From Herminiimonas sp. (GTDB taxonomy: Bacteria > Pseudomonadota > Gammaproteobacteria > Burkholderiales > Burkholderiaceae_D): a DNA stretch of 64,000 nt. The stretch covers positions 1-64,000 of the forward strand of contig DAIDBD010000037.1 of NCBI GenBank assembly GCA_027310305.1, read 5' to 3'. Both the position numbers and the translations under genes were made by a program. Under the pieces are notes generated by a model. The model was not told the origin of the DNA and made no database searches. It saw only the letters and a list, made by a program, of their open reading frames with translations. Every line of letters starts with the position of its first letter. Within the stretch, counting starts at the first letter, position 1. This document shows, piece by piece, positions 32,992 through 42,797 of this stretch.

Positions 32992-33762
32992 TCAGATTGC
33001 CTTGATCCGCTCAACCATCTCCGCGCCGAACGCGATATAAGCCTGCGCGCCTTTCGATGCCGGATCGAAAGTGACGCCCGGCATGCCATACGAAGGCGCT
33101 TCGGCCAGGCGGACGTTGCGCGGAATGATCGTCTTGAACACCTTGTCGCCAAAGTGCTCTTCCAGTTGCGCGGAGACCTGCTGCGACAGCGTCATCCGCG
33201 GATCGAACATCACGCGCAGCAAGCCGATGATTTTCAGGTCGGGGTTCAGCTTCGCGTGCACTTTCTTGATCGTGTTGACCAGGTCCGACAAACCCTCCAG
33301 CGCATAGTATTCGCACTGCATCGGAATGATCACGCCGTGCGCGGCGCACAAGCCGTTCAACGTCAGCATCGACAATGCCGGCGGACAGTCGATCAGCATG
33401 AAGTCGTAATCGGCATCGACCGCAGCCAGCGCATCTTTCAGGCGCTTCTCGCGGCGGTCGAGCTCGACCATTTCAACCTCGGCGCCGGCCAGCTCGCGAT
33501 TGGCCGGCAGCACATCGAATTTGCCGGTCTCGGATGTCTTGCGCGCTTCCTTCACATCCGACATGCCGAGCAGCACTTCGTAGATCGACGTGGCGAGTTC
33601 CGCCTTGTTGATGCCCGCGCCCATCGTCGCGTTGCCTTGCGGGTCGAGATCGACCAGCAGCACGCGCTGTTTCAGTTGCGCGAGCCCCGCCGCGAGATTG
33701 ACCGCGGTCGTGGTTTTACCGACGCCGCCTTTTTGATTGGCGACGCAAAATATTTTGGCCAT
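32992..33762 (-). CDS. parA: chromosome partitioning ATPase ParA
   Basis: 256 residues. Deviant Walker A NQKGGVGKTTTAVNLAAGLA (10-29) with the signature lysine, then LLVDLDPQGNATMG and FMLIDCPPALSMLT. Soj/ParA type without an N-terminal helix-turn-helix. Uses ATP-dependent DNA binding to move ParB-parS complexes. Eight bases after the LysE-type gene. Confidence 0.96.
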   Translation of the reverse strand: MAKIFCVANQKGGVGKTTTAVNLAAGLAQLKQRVLLVDLDPQGNATMGAGINKAELATSIYEVLLGMSDVKEARKTSETGKFDVLPANRELAGAEVEMVELDRREKRLKDALAAVDADYDFMLIDCPPALSMLTLNGLCAAHGVIIPMQCEYYALEGLSDLVNTIKKVHAKLNPDLKIIGLLRVMFDPRMTLSQQVSAQLEEHFGDKVFKTIIPRNVRLAEAPSYGMPGVTFDPASKGAQAYIAFGAEMVERIKAI

Positions 33763-33769
33763 GGTTGTT

Positions 33770-34387
33770 TTAGTTGGTGGTCAATTTGATGCCGAAGCCG
33801 ATCAGGAAAATGCCGGCGGCGCGATGGGCGATTCTGGAAATCAGCGGGTTGCGCTTGAGCTTTCCGGCAAGCGCATTTACTGCGATGACGAATGAAAAGC
33901 AGAACAGGATGGTCAACGCACTGACGGTCAGCGCCATCGCCAGCAAGGTCAATGCGCCGTAATGATTGGCGGGATCGATGAAAAGAGGGAAAAATGCCAT
34001 GTAAAAAACGATGGCTTTCGGATTCATCAGCGTGATCAGGAACACGCGCCGGAAATGCCGGCCGGTGGCGGACGCATCGCCTGCTTCTTGCAGCGCATCC
34101 GGCTTGACGCGCAACAGGCTGACGCCGATGTAAATCAAGTAGGCGGCGCCCAGATACTGGATCGCCTTGAATATCGCCGGATTGGCTTGCAGCAGCGCGG
34201 CCACGCCGATACCCGCCAGCAGCATGTGGACCCAGTCGCCCGTCATCACGCCCAGCGTGGCGGCAAATCCGGCGCGCAGCCCGCCCTTCCCGGTTGCCGC
34301 CAGCACGCCCAGCAAACCCGGGCCCGGAATGGCCAGAAAGACCAGGACCGCCACGATGAAGCTTGCATAATTTGTGATGCCGAACAT
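33770..34387 (-). CDS. LysE-family exporter
   Basis: 205 residues, six membrane helices. Family marks: FLAIPGPGLLGVLAATGKGG at the start and FLITLMNPKAIVFYMAFFPL in the middle. LysE/RhtB proteins export amino acids or related metabolites; substrate unknown. It lies inside the mnmG-rsmG-parA-parB run, an arrangement seen in other Burkholderiales, so co-transcription rather than shared function is the likely reason. Confidence 0.85.
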   Translation of the reverse strand: MFGITNYASFIVAVLVFLAIPGPGLLGVLAATGKGGLRAGFAATLGVMTGDWVHMLLAGIGVAALLQANPAIFKAIQYLGAAYLIYIGVSLLRVKPDALQEAGDASATGRHFRRVFLITLMNPKAIVFYMAFFPLFIDPANHYGALTLLAMALTVSALTILFCFSFVIAVNALAGKLKRNPLISRIAHRAAGIFLIGFGIKLTTN

Positions 34388-34416
34388 GTTTTTCTCCGCT
34401 TAATCCGGTGCCGTAT

Positions 34417-35088
34417 TCAAACGGTTTTTTCAATGAAAACCAGATGCCGCTCCGCGCCCAGCCCCGGCACCGCCAGCGGCCGCACTTGCACGACGTGCCA
34501 GCCGGCCGGCAAGCGCGACATTTCCTGCTGCGGCGCGACGCCTTTCATCGCGATGAATCGGCCGCCATCGGCCAGCAAATGGCCGGACCACGCAACGAAA
34601 TCGGACAAGTCGGCAAATGCGCGCGACGTGATCACATCGAATTTTTGCGCGACCTGCAACTGCTCGACCCGCGCGGTATGGATTGTCGCATTGGTCAGGC
34701 CCAGTTCGGCTTTGACCTGGGTCAGAAAGGCGGTTTTCTTGTGCACGGTATCGGTCATCGACACCCGCATGTCCGGATTGGCTTCGGCCGCCCAGATCGC
34801 CAGCACCATGCCGGGCAAACCGCCGCCGGCGCCGACGTCCAGCACATTGTTCGCCTGCGCAAAAGCCGGCACCGCCGCCAATGAATCGAGCAGATGCTGC
34901 GTCACCATCTGCGCCGGGTCGCGCACCGCCGTCAGATTGTAGACCGCGTTCCACTTTGCCAGCAGCGCAAGGAAATCGATCAACCGCCCAATTTGCACAT
35001 CGCTCAAATCAAGTCGCAAAACCTGTGCACCATCAGCCAAGGTGTGCGCCAATGCGGCGCGATCGAATCCCTTCATTTGCAGCGCCAT
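34417..35088 (-). CDS. rsmG: 16S rRNA (guanine527-N7) methyltransferase RsmG
   Basis: 223 residues. SAM-binding motif [20 protein letters not shown] and the earlier [17 protein letters not shown] are characteristic of RsmG (GidB). Methylates G527 of 16S rRNA; loss gives low-level streptomycin resistance. Start lies three bases after the mnmG stop. Confidence 0.95.
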   Translation of the reverse strand: MALQMKGFDRAALAHTLADGAQVLRLDLSDVQIGRLIDFLALLAKWNAVYNLTAVRDPAQMVTQHLLDSLAAVPAFAQANNVLDVGAGGGLPGMVLAIWAAEANPDMRVSMTDTVHKKTAFLTQVKAELGLTNATIHTARVEQLQVAQKFDVITSRAFADLSDFVAWSGHLLADGGRFIAMKGVAPQQEMSRLPAGWHVVQVRPLAVPGLGAERHLVFIEKTV

Positions 35089-35090
35089 CC

Positions 35091-37028
35091 TCAGGCGGCC
35101 GCTTCGATATCGATCGCCACGGCCGCAAATTCCTTGAAGCCGCCCTTTTTCAAATGGACCAGCAACAACGAAATTGCCGCCGGCGTGACGCCTGAAATGC
35201 GCGACGCCTGGCCCAGGGTTTCCGGACGATGCTTGTTGAGCTTTTGCCGCACTTCCATCGACAGCGCCTTGACCGCCAGATAATCAAACTCTGCCGGCAG
35301 CCTCAGGTTTTCATAATGCGCATGGCGCTCGACTTCCTTTGCCTGGCGATCGATGTAGCCGGCGTACTTGAGCTGGATTTCAATTTGCTCCTTGACCGCA
35401 TCGTCAAGCACCTCCGGCCCGCTGCATTGGTGGCCATCCAGCGTCGTCAGACTCATCAGATGGTCATAGCCGATATTCGGCCGCCGCAGCAAGTCAGCGA
35501 GCGCATACTCTCTCTCAATCGCTTTCCCCAGAACACGCTCCACTTCAGCATTGGCCACAATGCGAGGACTGATCCAGGTCGATTTCAGTCGTTCCAGCTC
35601 GCGCGCGACGGCTTCGCGCTTCTTCTCGAAGACCGCCCATTGCGCATCGCCGACACAACCGAGCCGGCGTCCGATTTCAGTCAGCCGCAAGTCGGCATTG
35701 TCTTCCCGCAGGCTCAGCCGGTATTCGGCTCGGCTGGTAAACATCCGGTACGGCTCCAGCACGCCTTGCGTAATCAGGTCGTCGACCAGCACGCCCAGAT
35801 ATGCTTCATCGCGGCGCGGCGTCCAGGCGTTCCGTCCCCGTGTCAAGAGCGCTGCGTTCAGGCCGGCCAGCATGCCTTGGGCCGCCGCCTCTTCATAGCC
35901 GGTAGTGCCGTTGATTTGCCCGGCGAAAAACAGCCCTTGAATCGCCTTGCTTTCGAGCGACGCCTTCAATCCGCGCGGGTCGAAATAATCGTATTCGATC
36001 GCATAGCCGGGGCGCAAGATGTGCGCCTGTTCCATGCCGCGCATCGATTGCACCAGCGCCAGCTGCACATCGAACGGCAAGCTGGTCGAGATGCCGTTTG
36101 GATAAAATTCGTTGGTGGTCAGCCCTTCCGGCTCCAGGAAAATCTGGTGCGATGCCTTGTCCGCAAAGCGATGGATTTTATCTTCGATCGACGGACAATA
36201 ACGCGGGCCGACGCCTTCGATCACGCCGGTGTACATCGGGCTGCGATCCAGGCCGGCGCGAATGATGTCGTGCGTGCGTTCGTTGGTATGGGTAATCCAG
36301 CACGGCAGCTGCTTCGGGTGCATCGCAACCGATCCCATCACCGAGAATACCGGGACCGGATCGAGATCGCCCGGCTGTTCCTGCATCACTGAAAAATCGA
36401 TCGTGCGCCCGTCGATGCGTGGCGGCGTGCCGGTTTTCAGGCGACCTTGCGGCAATTTCAATTCTTTCAGCCGTGCCGACAATGAAATGGCGGGCGGGTC
36501 GCCGGCGCGGCCGGCCGAATAGTTAGTCATGCCAACGTGAATTTTGCCGTCAAGAAAAGTCCCGGCTGTCAGCACCACGGCGCGGCTGCGGAATCGAATG
36601 CCGACTTGGGTAACGGCACCAACGACGCGATCGCCCTCCACCATCAGATCATCAACCGCCTGCTGAAACAGCCACAGATTGGGCTGGTTTTCCAGCCGGG
36701 CACGGATCGCCTGCTTGTAAAGAATACGATCTGCCTGCACGCGCGTCGCACGCACGGCAGGGCCTTTGGATGAATTAAGAATGCGGAATTGGATACCGGC
36801 TTCGTCGGTAGCGATTGCCATTGCCCCGCCCATCGCATCGACTTCTTTCACCAGATGTCCCTTGCCAATGCCTCCGATTGAAGGATTGCAAGACATCTGG
36901 CCCAGCGTTTCGATATTGTGCGTAAGCAAGAGCGTTTTTTGGCCCATGCGGGCGGCGGCCAGTGCGGCTTCGGTGCCGGCATGCCCGCCGCCAATAACAA
37001 TGACGTCAAATTCTGTAGGAAATTGCAT
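35091..37028 (-). CDS. mnmG: tRNA uridine-5-carboxymethylaminomethyl modification enzyme MnmG
   Basis: 645 residues from the ATG at 37028, chosen over the ATG at 37040 because GAGG lies seven bases before it. FAD motif [20 protein letters not shown], GidA signatures [20 protein letters not shown] and [20 protein letters not shown]. Works with MnmE on wobble uridine 34. Opens the mnmG-rsmG-lysE-parA-parB run; its control region has a TATAAT at 37063-37068 (minus strand) and two parS sites. Confidence 0.97.
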   Translation of the reverse strand: MQFPTEFDVIVIGGGHAGTEAALAAARMGQKTLLLTHNIETLGQMSCNPSIGGIGKGHLVKEVDAMGGAMAIATDEAGIQFRILNSSKGPAVRATRVQADRILYKQAIRARLENQPNLWLFQQAVDDLMVEGDRVVGAVTQVGIRFRSRAVVLTAGTFLDGKIHVGMTNYSAGRAGDPPAISLSARLKELKLPQGRLKTGTPPRIDGRTIDFSVMQEQPGDLDPVPVFSVMGSVAMHPKQLPCWITHTNERTHDIIRAGLDRSPMYTGVIEGVGPRYCPSIEDKIHRFADKASHQIFLEPEGLTTNEFYPNGISTSLPFDVQLALVQSMRGMEQAHILRPGYAIEYDYFDPRGLKASLESKAIQGLFFAGQINGTTGYEEAAAQGMLAGLNAALLTRGRNAWTPRRDEAYLGVLVDDLITQGVLEPYRMFTSRAEYRLSLREDNADLRLTEIGRRLGCVGDAQWAVFEKKREAVARELERLKSTWISPRIVANAEVERVLGKAIEREYALADLLRRPNIGYDHLMSLTTLDGHQCSGPEVLDDAVKEQIEIQLKYAGYIDRQAKEVERHAHYENLRLPAEFDYLAVKALSMEVRQKLNKHRPETLGQASRISGVTPAAISLLLVHLKKGGFKEFAAVAIDIEAAA

Positions 37029-37116
37029 GATGCGCCTCAATAAGAGGTTAAGCAGAGGCGAGATTATAAAGTCTTTTTTATCGCCACTATCTTAATTGAT
37101 GAAATTACCTAGTTTG

Positions 37117-37132
37117 TGTTCCACGTGGAACA
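37117..37132. promoter_or_regulatory. parS site 1 (perfect)
   Basis: TGTTCCACGTGGAACA is a perfect 16-base palindrome equal to a known parS form; the palindrome extends to 24 bases (37113-37136). It lies about 90 bases upstream of mnmG. Expected ParB loading site. Confidence 0.92.
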
Positions 37133-37212
37133 CAAACAATTATTTCAGGAAAGCGGTTTTATTGATCATTCGTTTTATCGCCGCCAAAGCCATTATTCCA
37201 TCATCTAAATAT

Positions 37213-37228
37213 TGTTTCACGTGGAACA
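37213..37228. promoter_or_regulatory. parS site 2 (one-base variant)
   Basis: TGTTTCACGTGGAACA combines the two common parS half sites (TGTTTCAC and GTGGAACA). It is 96 bases from site 1, just past the end of the TSUP gene. Confidence 0.88.
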
Positions 37229-37239
37229 AGCTACGGAAA

Positions 37240-38001
37240 TCATTTAAAAAAAGCGTCGTATCCTGTTTTTAAAATTAACGCCGATACTACAAACAGGAAA
37301 ATCCGGCGGACAAAACCGCTGCCATGCCGGATGGCTAGGCGAGTCCCGATCAAGGAACCTGCCACATTACATACCGCCATCAACAATCCCACCTGCCACA
37401 ATAAATGGCCGCTGTAACCGAACCATAATAGCGCAGCGAAATTACATGCGACATTGACGACTTTGGCTACTGCGGACGCGCCCAAAAAATCAAACCCGAA
37501 AAAACGCACGAATAAAAATACCAGAAAGCTTCCAGTGCCCGGACCAAAAAAACCATCGTAAAACCCGATAGCGCCACCCACCGCCACCGCAATGGCTTTT
37601 TCCTTGGCCCCACCATGCAAAGGCGAATGCACGCTGCCGAAGTCTTTCTTTTTCAGTGTATAAAGCGCCACTGCGATCAGGATGAACGGCAGCAATTTAC
37701 GGATGAAGTCCGGCGGAATTCGCGTGACGGTATAAGCACCGAGAAATGCCAATAGGAAAGCCGCAACCGCTGCAGGTGCCGCCGTGTTCCATTCCACGCG
37801 TACCCGCCGCGCAAAACTGATGGCTGCCGTCCCGGTTCCCCAAATGCCGGCGAGCTTGCTAGTACCAAGCAGCGTCGCCGGCGCCACATTCGGCAATATC
37901 GAAAATAATGCGGGAATCTGGATCAATCCGCCACCGCCGACCACGGCGTCGATCATGCCGGCTAAAAATGCTGCAGCGCCCAAAATCCAATAATCGACCA
38001 T
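37240..38001 (-). CDS. TSUP (TauE/SafE/YfcA) family permease
   Basis: 253 residues, eight or so membrane helices. LAGMIDAVVGGGGLIQIPAL and GGAIGFYDGFFGPGTGSFLV are the two family repeats with their glycine clusters. Members export sulfite, sulfonates or similar anions; this one resembles YfcA, whose substrate is unknown. Its 3' end abuts the parS region; the 5' end is divergent from the alcohol dehydrogenase gene. Confidence 0.85.
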   Translation of the reverse strand: MVDYWILGAAAFLAGMIDAVVGGGGLIQIPALFSILPNVAPATLLGTSKLAGIWGTGTAAISFARRVRVEWNTAAPAAVAAFLLAFLGAYTVTRIPPDFIRKLLPFILIAVALYTLKKKDFGSVHSPLHGGAKEKAIAVAVGGAIGFYDGFFGPGTGSFLVFLFVRFFGFDFLGASAVAKVVNVACNFAALLWFGYSGHLLWQVGLLMAVCNVAGSLIGTRLAIRHGSGFVRRIFLFVVSALILKTGYDAFFK

Positions 38002-38235
38002 GGTCAGGCTCCGCGAGCATTAAACAGGATATGGAAATGAAATTTTCGCAGGTTGATAGCGTATGGAATGATCATTGAGAAAGTGATGAATTATAGGACG
38101 GCAGAGTAAATATTCAGGTCGTTTGCGGGACCTCAAGTATTTTACTCTCGGCAACCATTTGCTACCTTATTCCAACCGGTTTTAACGTCGTGCTATTACG
38201 CTTGAATTGCTACAATGACGATAAAGGAGACATTC

Positions 38236-39402
38236 ATGAACACTTTCAACCCATTTGGCTTTAGCACGGTGCCTCACATTCTGTGCGAATTGGGCGCGGC
38301 AAAACAGCTTGGCGCGCTGGCCGCGCAGCACTTCCCTGGCGCTCGGCATGCATTGATTGTGACCGATGCCGGCTTTTTGAAAACCGGTTTGGTCGATGCG
38401 CCAATTGCCGGTTTGCGTGCGGCAAACCTGGAAGTGAGCATTTTTTCGGATGTGGTCGCCGATCCTCCGGAAGCGATTGTGCTGCAAGCCGCCGCCGATG
38501 CGCGCAAAAACAATATCGACTTGGTGATCGGCTTGGGCGGCGGCAGCTCGATGGATGTCGCCAAACTGATTGCGGTGCTGACTGCCGGCGATCAGCCGCT
38601 CGGTACGATGTATGGCATCGGGAATGTCAAAGGCGGGCGCCTTCCACTGATGCAAGTGCCCACTACCGCCGGAACAGGCTCTGAAGTTACGCCGATCTCC
38701 ATCGTGACAACTGGCGCCACCACAAAAATGGGGGTTGTGTCACCGCATTTGTATGCCGATCTGGCGATTCTGGATGCGGAATTGACGGTCGGCTTGCCGC
38801 CGAAAGTAACGGCGGCAACCGGTATCGATGCGATGGTTCACGCGATCGAAGCCTATACCACGCGGCTGAAAAAGAATCCGCTGTCGGACATGCTGGCGCG
38901 TCAGGCACTGACACTGCTGGCCAATAATCTGATTCCCGCCTGTGAAGACGGCAAGAATCTGGAAGCGCGCCAAGCCATGCTGCTCGGCGCGATGCTGGCC
39001 GGACAAGCCTTTTCGAACGCGCCCGTTGCAGCGGTGCATGCGCTGGCCTATCCGATCGGCGGTATTTTCCATGTGCCGCACGGATTGTCGAACGCGCTCG
39101 TGCTGCCGCATGTGCTCCGATTCAATGTTAGCCATGCCGCCGCGCATTATGCGGAACTGGCCGAAATCGTGGCGCCGAAGGCGCAGGGCAGCATTGAAGC
39201 GCGCAGTCATGCATTGATCGAAATGATGACACAGATAGCCGCGCGGGTCGGCATTGAAACCCGATTGCGCCAGGTCGGCATTGCAGAATCCGACCTCGAC
39301 CGGCTAGCCGACGATGCGATGCTGCAAACGCGGCTGCTGACCAATAATCCGCGCGAGCTTTCACGCGACGATGCGCGGGCGATCTACGCCGCAGCACTTT
39401 AA
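38236..39402 (+). CDS. iron-containing alcohol dehydrogenase
   Basis: 388 residues from the ATG at 38236 (AAGGAGA before it). Group III fold: NAD-binding GLGGGSSMDVAKLIAVL, PTTAGTGSEVTP, and metal ligands in GIDAMVHAIEAYTTR, HALAYPIGG and HVPHGLSNALVLPHV. Oxidises alcohols or reduces aldehydes in the cytoplasm; substrate not evident. Single gene ending at the shared terminator at 39442-39475. Confidence 0.88.
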   Translation: MNTFNPFGFSTVPHILCELGAAKQLGALAAQHFPGARHALIVTDAGFLKTGLVDAPIAGLRAANLEVSIFSDVVADPPEAIVLQAAADARKNNIDLVIGLGGGSSMDVAKLIAVLTAGDQPLGTMYGIGNVKGGRLPLMQVPTTAGTGSEVTPISIVTTGATTKMGVVSPHLYADLAILDAELTVGLPPKVTAATGIDAMVHAIEAYTTRLKKNPLSDMLARQALTLLANNLIPACEDGKNLEARQAMLLGAMLAGQAFSNAPVAAVHALAYPIGGIFHVPHGLSNALVLPHVLRFNVSHAAAHYAELAEIVAPKAQGSIEARSHALIEMMTQIAARVGIETRLRQVGIAESDLDRLADDAMLQTRLLTNNPRELSRDDARAIYAAAL

Positions 39403-39441
39403 AAAAGAGGAATTGTCCAATGGAATTAATGCTGCAAATGC

Positions 39442-39475
39442 AAAAAAGGGCGTGTTTTGCAGCACGCCCTTTTTT
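39442..39475. terminator. bidirectional intrinsic terminator
   Basis: AAAAAAGGGCGTG and CACGCCCTTTTTT form a stem around an eight-base loop, with A-run and T-run giving a U-tract on both strands. Serves the convergent alcohol dehydrogenase (plus) and livM (minus) genes. Confidence 0.88.
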
Positions 39476-39492
39476 ACGCGCAACGATAAAAA

Positions 39493-40473
39493 TTAATGCG
39501 CGGGCGGGCCTGTGCGCTTGAAGCGCGCGACGATTTCGCCGACGATGCCGCGCCGGAAGGCCAACACGCAGATGATGAAAATCAGGCCGGTCACGATCGT
39601 CACCGACTCGCCGATCGAGTTGAACCAGTCGATGTGCGTCACGCGCGCCAGGAAATTGCCCATCTCGCCCAGCTTGTTTTCCAGCGCAATGATGATGATC
39701 GCTCCCACGATCGGCCCGACCAGCGTGCCTAACCCCCCGACCAGTGTCATTAGCACCACCAAGCCAGACATTGCCCAGTGCACATCGGTGAGCGTCTCGA
39801 ATCCCAGCACCATCGTCTTGGTCGATCCGGCCAGCCCTGACAGCGCCGCCGACAACACAAACGCCAGCAACTTGTAGCGGTCCACGTCGTACCCCAGCGA
39901 AATCGCGCGCGGTTCGTTTTCCTTGATCGCCTTCAACACTTGTCCGAACGGCGAATGCACCGTACGCACAATCAGGGCAAAGCCGGCAATCGTGATGGCC
40001 AGCACCAGGTAATACATCGTCAAGTCGTTTTCCAGATTAAGCATGCCCAGCAGTGTGCCGCGCGGCACGCCCTGCAACCCGTCTTCGCCGCCGGTGAACG
40101 GCGTCTGCAGGAAGACGAAATACAACATCTGCGCCAAGGCCAGCGTGATCATCGTGAAGTAAATGCCTTGACGCCGAATCGCAAGTATTCCCATCAGCAG
40201 GCCGATCAGCGCGGCGAAACCCGTCCCGGCCAGCAAACCCACTTCCGTCGGCAAACCCATGTTTTGCAATGCATAGCCGGTGATATAGCCGGCGCCGCCG
40301 AAGAATGCCGCGTGGCCGAACGACAGCAAACCGGTGAAACCGATCAGCAAATTGAAGGCGCAGGCAAACAGTGCGAAGCACAGCACCTTCATCAGCAATA
40401 CCGGATACAGAAAATACGGCGCTGCCAATGCAAGAGCCAATGCGATGCCGTATCCAACTTTTTTATTCATCAT
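39493..40473 (-). CDS. livM: branched-chain amino acid-type ABC transporter permease LivM
   Basis: 326 residues from the ATG at 40473 (GGAG upstream); the longer open frame overlaps livH in another frame. Eight or more helices; LLIGFTGLLSFGHAAFFGGA is the LivM signature, and RAISLGYDVDRYKLLAFVLS is the coupling region. Last gene of the five-gene operon, 11 bases after livH. Confidence 0.9.
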   Translation of the reverse strand: MMNKKVGYGIALALALAAPYFLYPVLLMKVLCFALFACAFNLLIGFTGLLSFGHAAFFGGAGYITGYALQNMGLPTEVGLLAGTGFAALIGLLMGILAIRRQGIYFTMITLALAQMLYFVFLQTPFTGGEDGLQGVPRGTLLGMLNLENDLTMYYLVLAITIAGFALIVRTVHSPFGQVLKAIKENEPRAISLGYDVDRYKLLAFVLSAALSGLAGSTKTMVLGFETLTDVHWAMSGLVVLMTLVGGLGTLVGPIVGAIIIIALENKLGEMGNFLARVTHIDWFNSIGESVTIVTGLIFIICVLAFRRGIVGEIVARFKRTGPPAH

Positions 40474-40484
40474 GGGAGACTCCG

Positions 40485-41369
40485 TTATTTCTCTTTGCCG
40501 AACAGACCGGCGGGGCGGATCATCAATACGATCGCCATGATGATGAAGACCACGGTGGCCGATGCTTCCGGATAGAACACGCGAGTCAGGCCTTCGATCA
40601 CGCCCAGCGACAGGCCGGTGATGATCGAGCCCAGGATCGAGCCCATGCCGCCGATCACCACCACCGCGAACACGGTAATGATCAGGTGCGATCCCATCAG
40701 CGGCGACACCTGGATCACCGGTGCGGCCAGCACGCCGGCAAACGCGGCCAGCGCGACACCGAAGCCGTAAGTCAGGGTTACCATCAGCGGCACGTTGATG
40801 CCGAATGCTTCCACCATCTTCGGGTTTTCGGTGCCGGCGCGCAGATAGGCGCCGAGCTTGGTTTTTTCGATCACGAACCAGGTGGCAAAGCACACGACCA
40901 GCGATGCAAGCACGATCCAGGCACGATAATTCGGCAAGATCATGAAGCCGAGGTTGGTGGCGCCGGTCAGGGCCTCCGGCACCGAGTAGGACTGCCCGGA
41001 GACGCCGTAAAACGAGCGGAACAGGCCTTCGACCATCAGCGTGATGCCGAATGTGAGCAGCAGCCCGTACAGATGATCGAGCTTGTAGAGCCAGCGCAGC
41101 ATGGTCTTTTCGATCACGATGCCGAACAGGCCGACCAGCAGCGGGGCGGCGGCCAGCATCACCCAGTAGTTGATGCCGAAGTAATTCAATCCCATCCAGG
41201 CAACGAAGGCACCCATCATGTACAGCGCGCCATGAGCGAAATTGATCACGTTGAGCAAGCCGAAAATGACGGCCAGGCCCAGCGACAGCATGGCATAAAA
41301 CGATCCGTTGACCAGGCCCAGCAAAAGCTGGCTCAACATCGCTTGCAGAGGTATACCGAATATTTCCAT
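40485..41369 (-). CDS. livH: branched-chain amino acid-type ABC transporter permease LivH
   Basis: 294 residues, about eight helices. LLLGLVNGSFYAMLSLGLAV and the LNVINFAHGALYMMGAF signature are typical of LivH. Follows the binding protein gene after a 164-base gap that contains a terminator and a long inverted repeat, so its transcription probably needs read-through or an RNA fragment's own start. The ribosome site is weak. Confidence 0.9.
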   Translation of the reverse strand: MEIFGIPLQAMLSQLLLGLVNGSFYAMLSLGLAVIFGLLNVINFAHGALYMMGAFVAWMGLNYFGINYWVMLAAAPLLVGLFGIVIEKTMLRWLYKLDHLYGLLLTFGITLMVEGLFRSFYGVSGQSYSVPEALTGATNLGFMILPNYRAWIVLASLVVCFATWFVIEKTKLGAYLRAGTENPKMVEAFGINVPLMVTLTYGFGVALAAFAGVLAAPVIQVSPLMGSHLIITVFAVVVIGGMGSILGSIITGLSLGVIEGLTRVFYPEASATVVFIIMAIVLMIRPAGLFGKEK

Positions 41370-41390
41370 GGCAGCTCAGAAAAAGAAATC

Positions 41391-41482
41391 ATCCAACCAG
41401 TGGCCTGTCCCGTAGATGGTTAAATGAATGATATGAAAAATGCCATACCAAACGCATTTACGGGACAGGCCATTGGTTGGAT
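41391..41482 (-). repeat. 24-bp inverted repeat between binding-protein and permease genes
   Basis: Left arm 41391-41414 and right arm 41459-41482 are complementary over 24 bases with one mismatch (core GGCCTGTCCCGTA / TACGGGACAGGCC), around a 44-base spacer. In RNA it would fold into a very stable hairpin. It lies between the terminator at 41492-41521 and livH. Confidence 0.8.
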
Positions 41483-41491
41483 GAACAAGCT

Positions 41492-41521
41492 AAAAAACGG
41501 CGCGCCGGATTCAGCGCGCCG
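41492..41521 (-). terminator. intrinsic terminator inside the liv-type operon
   Basis: On the minus strand CGGCGCGC (41521-41514) pairs with GCGCGCCG (41505-41498) around CTGAATCC-like loop bases and is followed directly by TTTTTT. It lies 13 bases after the binding-protein stop, before the permease genes. Confidence 0.85.
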
Positions 41522-41533
41522 CAGACTCGGAAG

Positions 41534-42748
41534 TTACTTCCAGAGTGCGCACTTCGATTCAGCTTTGGTGGTGAACGCCTGATCGCCAGGTATTGTCTGG
41601 GCAACGGTGTAGTAATCCCATGGCGACTTCGATTCGGACGGCTTCTTCACTTGCATCAGGTACATGTCATGAATCATGCTGCCGTCGGCGCGCACATAGC
41701 CGTTTTTGGCGTACATGTCGTTGACTTTCATCGACTTGAACTTCGCGAGGACCTTGTCGGCATCGTCGGTGCCGGCGGCCTTGACCGCCTTGAGATATTG
41801 CATCGTCACCGAATAATCGGCAGCCTGCAGGCTCGTTGGCATTTTCTTCATCTTGTCGAAATAGCGCTTTGCCCATTTGCGGGACTCATCGTTCTGATCC
41901 CAATACCAGCTGTCAGTCTGGTACATGCCCTGTGTCGCATTCAATCCCAGCGAGTGCACGTCGGAGATGAACATCAGCAGGCCTGCCAGCTTCATGGTCT
42001 TGGTGATGCCGAATTCATTGGCGGCCTTGATCGCATTGATCGTGTCGCCGCCGGCATTGGCAAGGCCGAGAATCTGCGCCTTCGAAGCCTGGGCTTGCAG
42101 CAGGAACGACGAGAAATCCGAAGCCGACAACGGATGCTTGACCGAACCGAGAACCTTGCCGCCATTGGCCTTGACCACTGCAGTCGTATCGTTTTCCAGC
42201 GATGCACCGAAAGCGTAATCGGCGGTCAGGAAAAACCAGGTCTTGCCGCCCTGCTTGACGACTGCGCCGCCGGTGCCTTTTGCCAGCGCAACCGTGTCGT
42301 ATGCGTAGTGGATGGTGTAAGGCGAGCATTCTTCATTGGTCAGGCGGGCACTGCCGGCGCCGATCGACAGGAACGGCTTTTTCTTTTCCGAAGCAATCTT
42401 GGCCATTGCCAGACCGGTCGCGGAATTGGTGCCGCCGATCAGCATATCGACGCCTTGCTGGTCAAACCATTCGCGCGCCTTGCTGGCGGCGATATCGGCC
42501 TTGTTCTGATGGTCGGCGGTGAGCAGTTCGATTTTCTTGCCGTTGACGCTGCCGCCGAAATCGGCAATCGCCATCTTGATCGCCTCCACGCCGCCCTGGC
42601 CGTCGATATCGGAATAAAGACCCGAAATATCCGTGATAAAGCCGATTTTGACCGTGTCTCCCGAGATCTGCGCCGAAGCGGATGCACTGAAACCCATTGC
42701 GGCCACCGCGGAAACCGCGACTGTCATTGCTTTTAACTTCGTGTTCAC
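41534..42748 (-). CDS. ABC transporter periplasmic substrate-binding protein (LivK type)
   Basis: 404 residues with a clear signal peptide (AMTVAVSAVAAMGFSASASA, then Q27). Two-lobed Leu/Ile/Val-binding family protein: VKIGFITDISGLYSDIDGQG at the start of lobe 1. The sequence is of the branch often tied to aromatic acids, short amides or amino acids, so the substrate is open. Third gene of livG-livF-(this)-livH-livM. The terminator directly behind it would favour excess binding protein over permease. Confidence 0.85.
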   Translation of the reverse strand: MNTKLKAMTVAVSAVAAMGFSASASAQISGDTVKIGFITDISGLYSDIDGQGGVEAIKMAIADFGGSVNGKKIELLTADHQNKADIAASKAREWFDQQGVDMLIGGTNSATGLAMAKIASEKKKPFLSIGAGSARLTNEECSPYTIHYAYDTVALAKGTGGAVVKQGGKTWFFLTADYAFGASLENDTTAVVKANGGKVLGSVKHPLSASDFSSFLLQAQASKAQILGLANAGGDTINAIKAANEFGITKTMKLAGLLMFISDVHSLGLNATQGMYQTDSWYWDQNDESRKWAKRYFDKMKKMPTSLQAADYSVTMQYLKAVKAAGTDDADKVLAKFKSMKVNDMYAKNGYVRADGSMIHDMYLMQVKKPSESKSPWDYYTVAQTIPGDQAFTTKAESKCALWK

Positions 42749-42797
42749 TGTCTTCTCCTTTGAAATAAAGACTTATCCACCAACGTTACCATCCAAG

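Noticed and set aside
35229-36392. Plus-strand open frame of 387 codons
   Set aside because: Antisense to mnmG.
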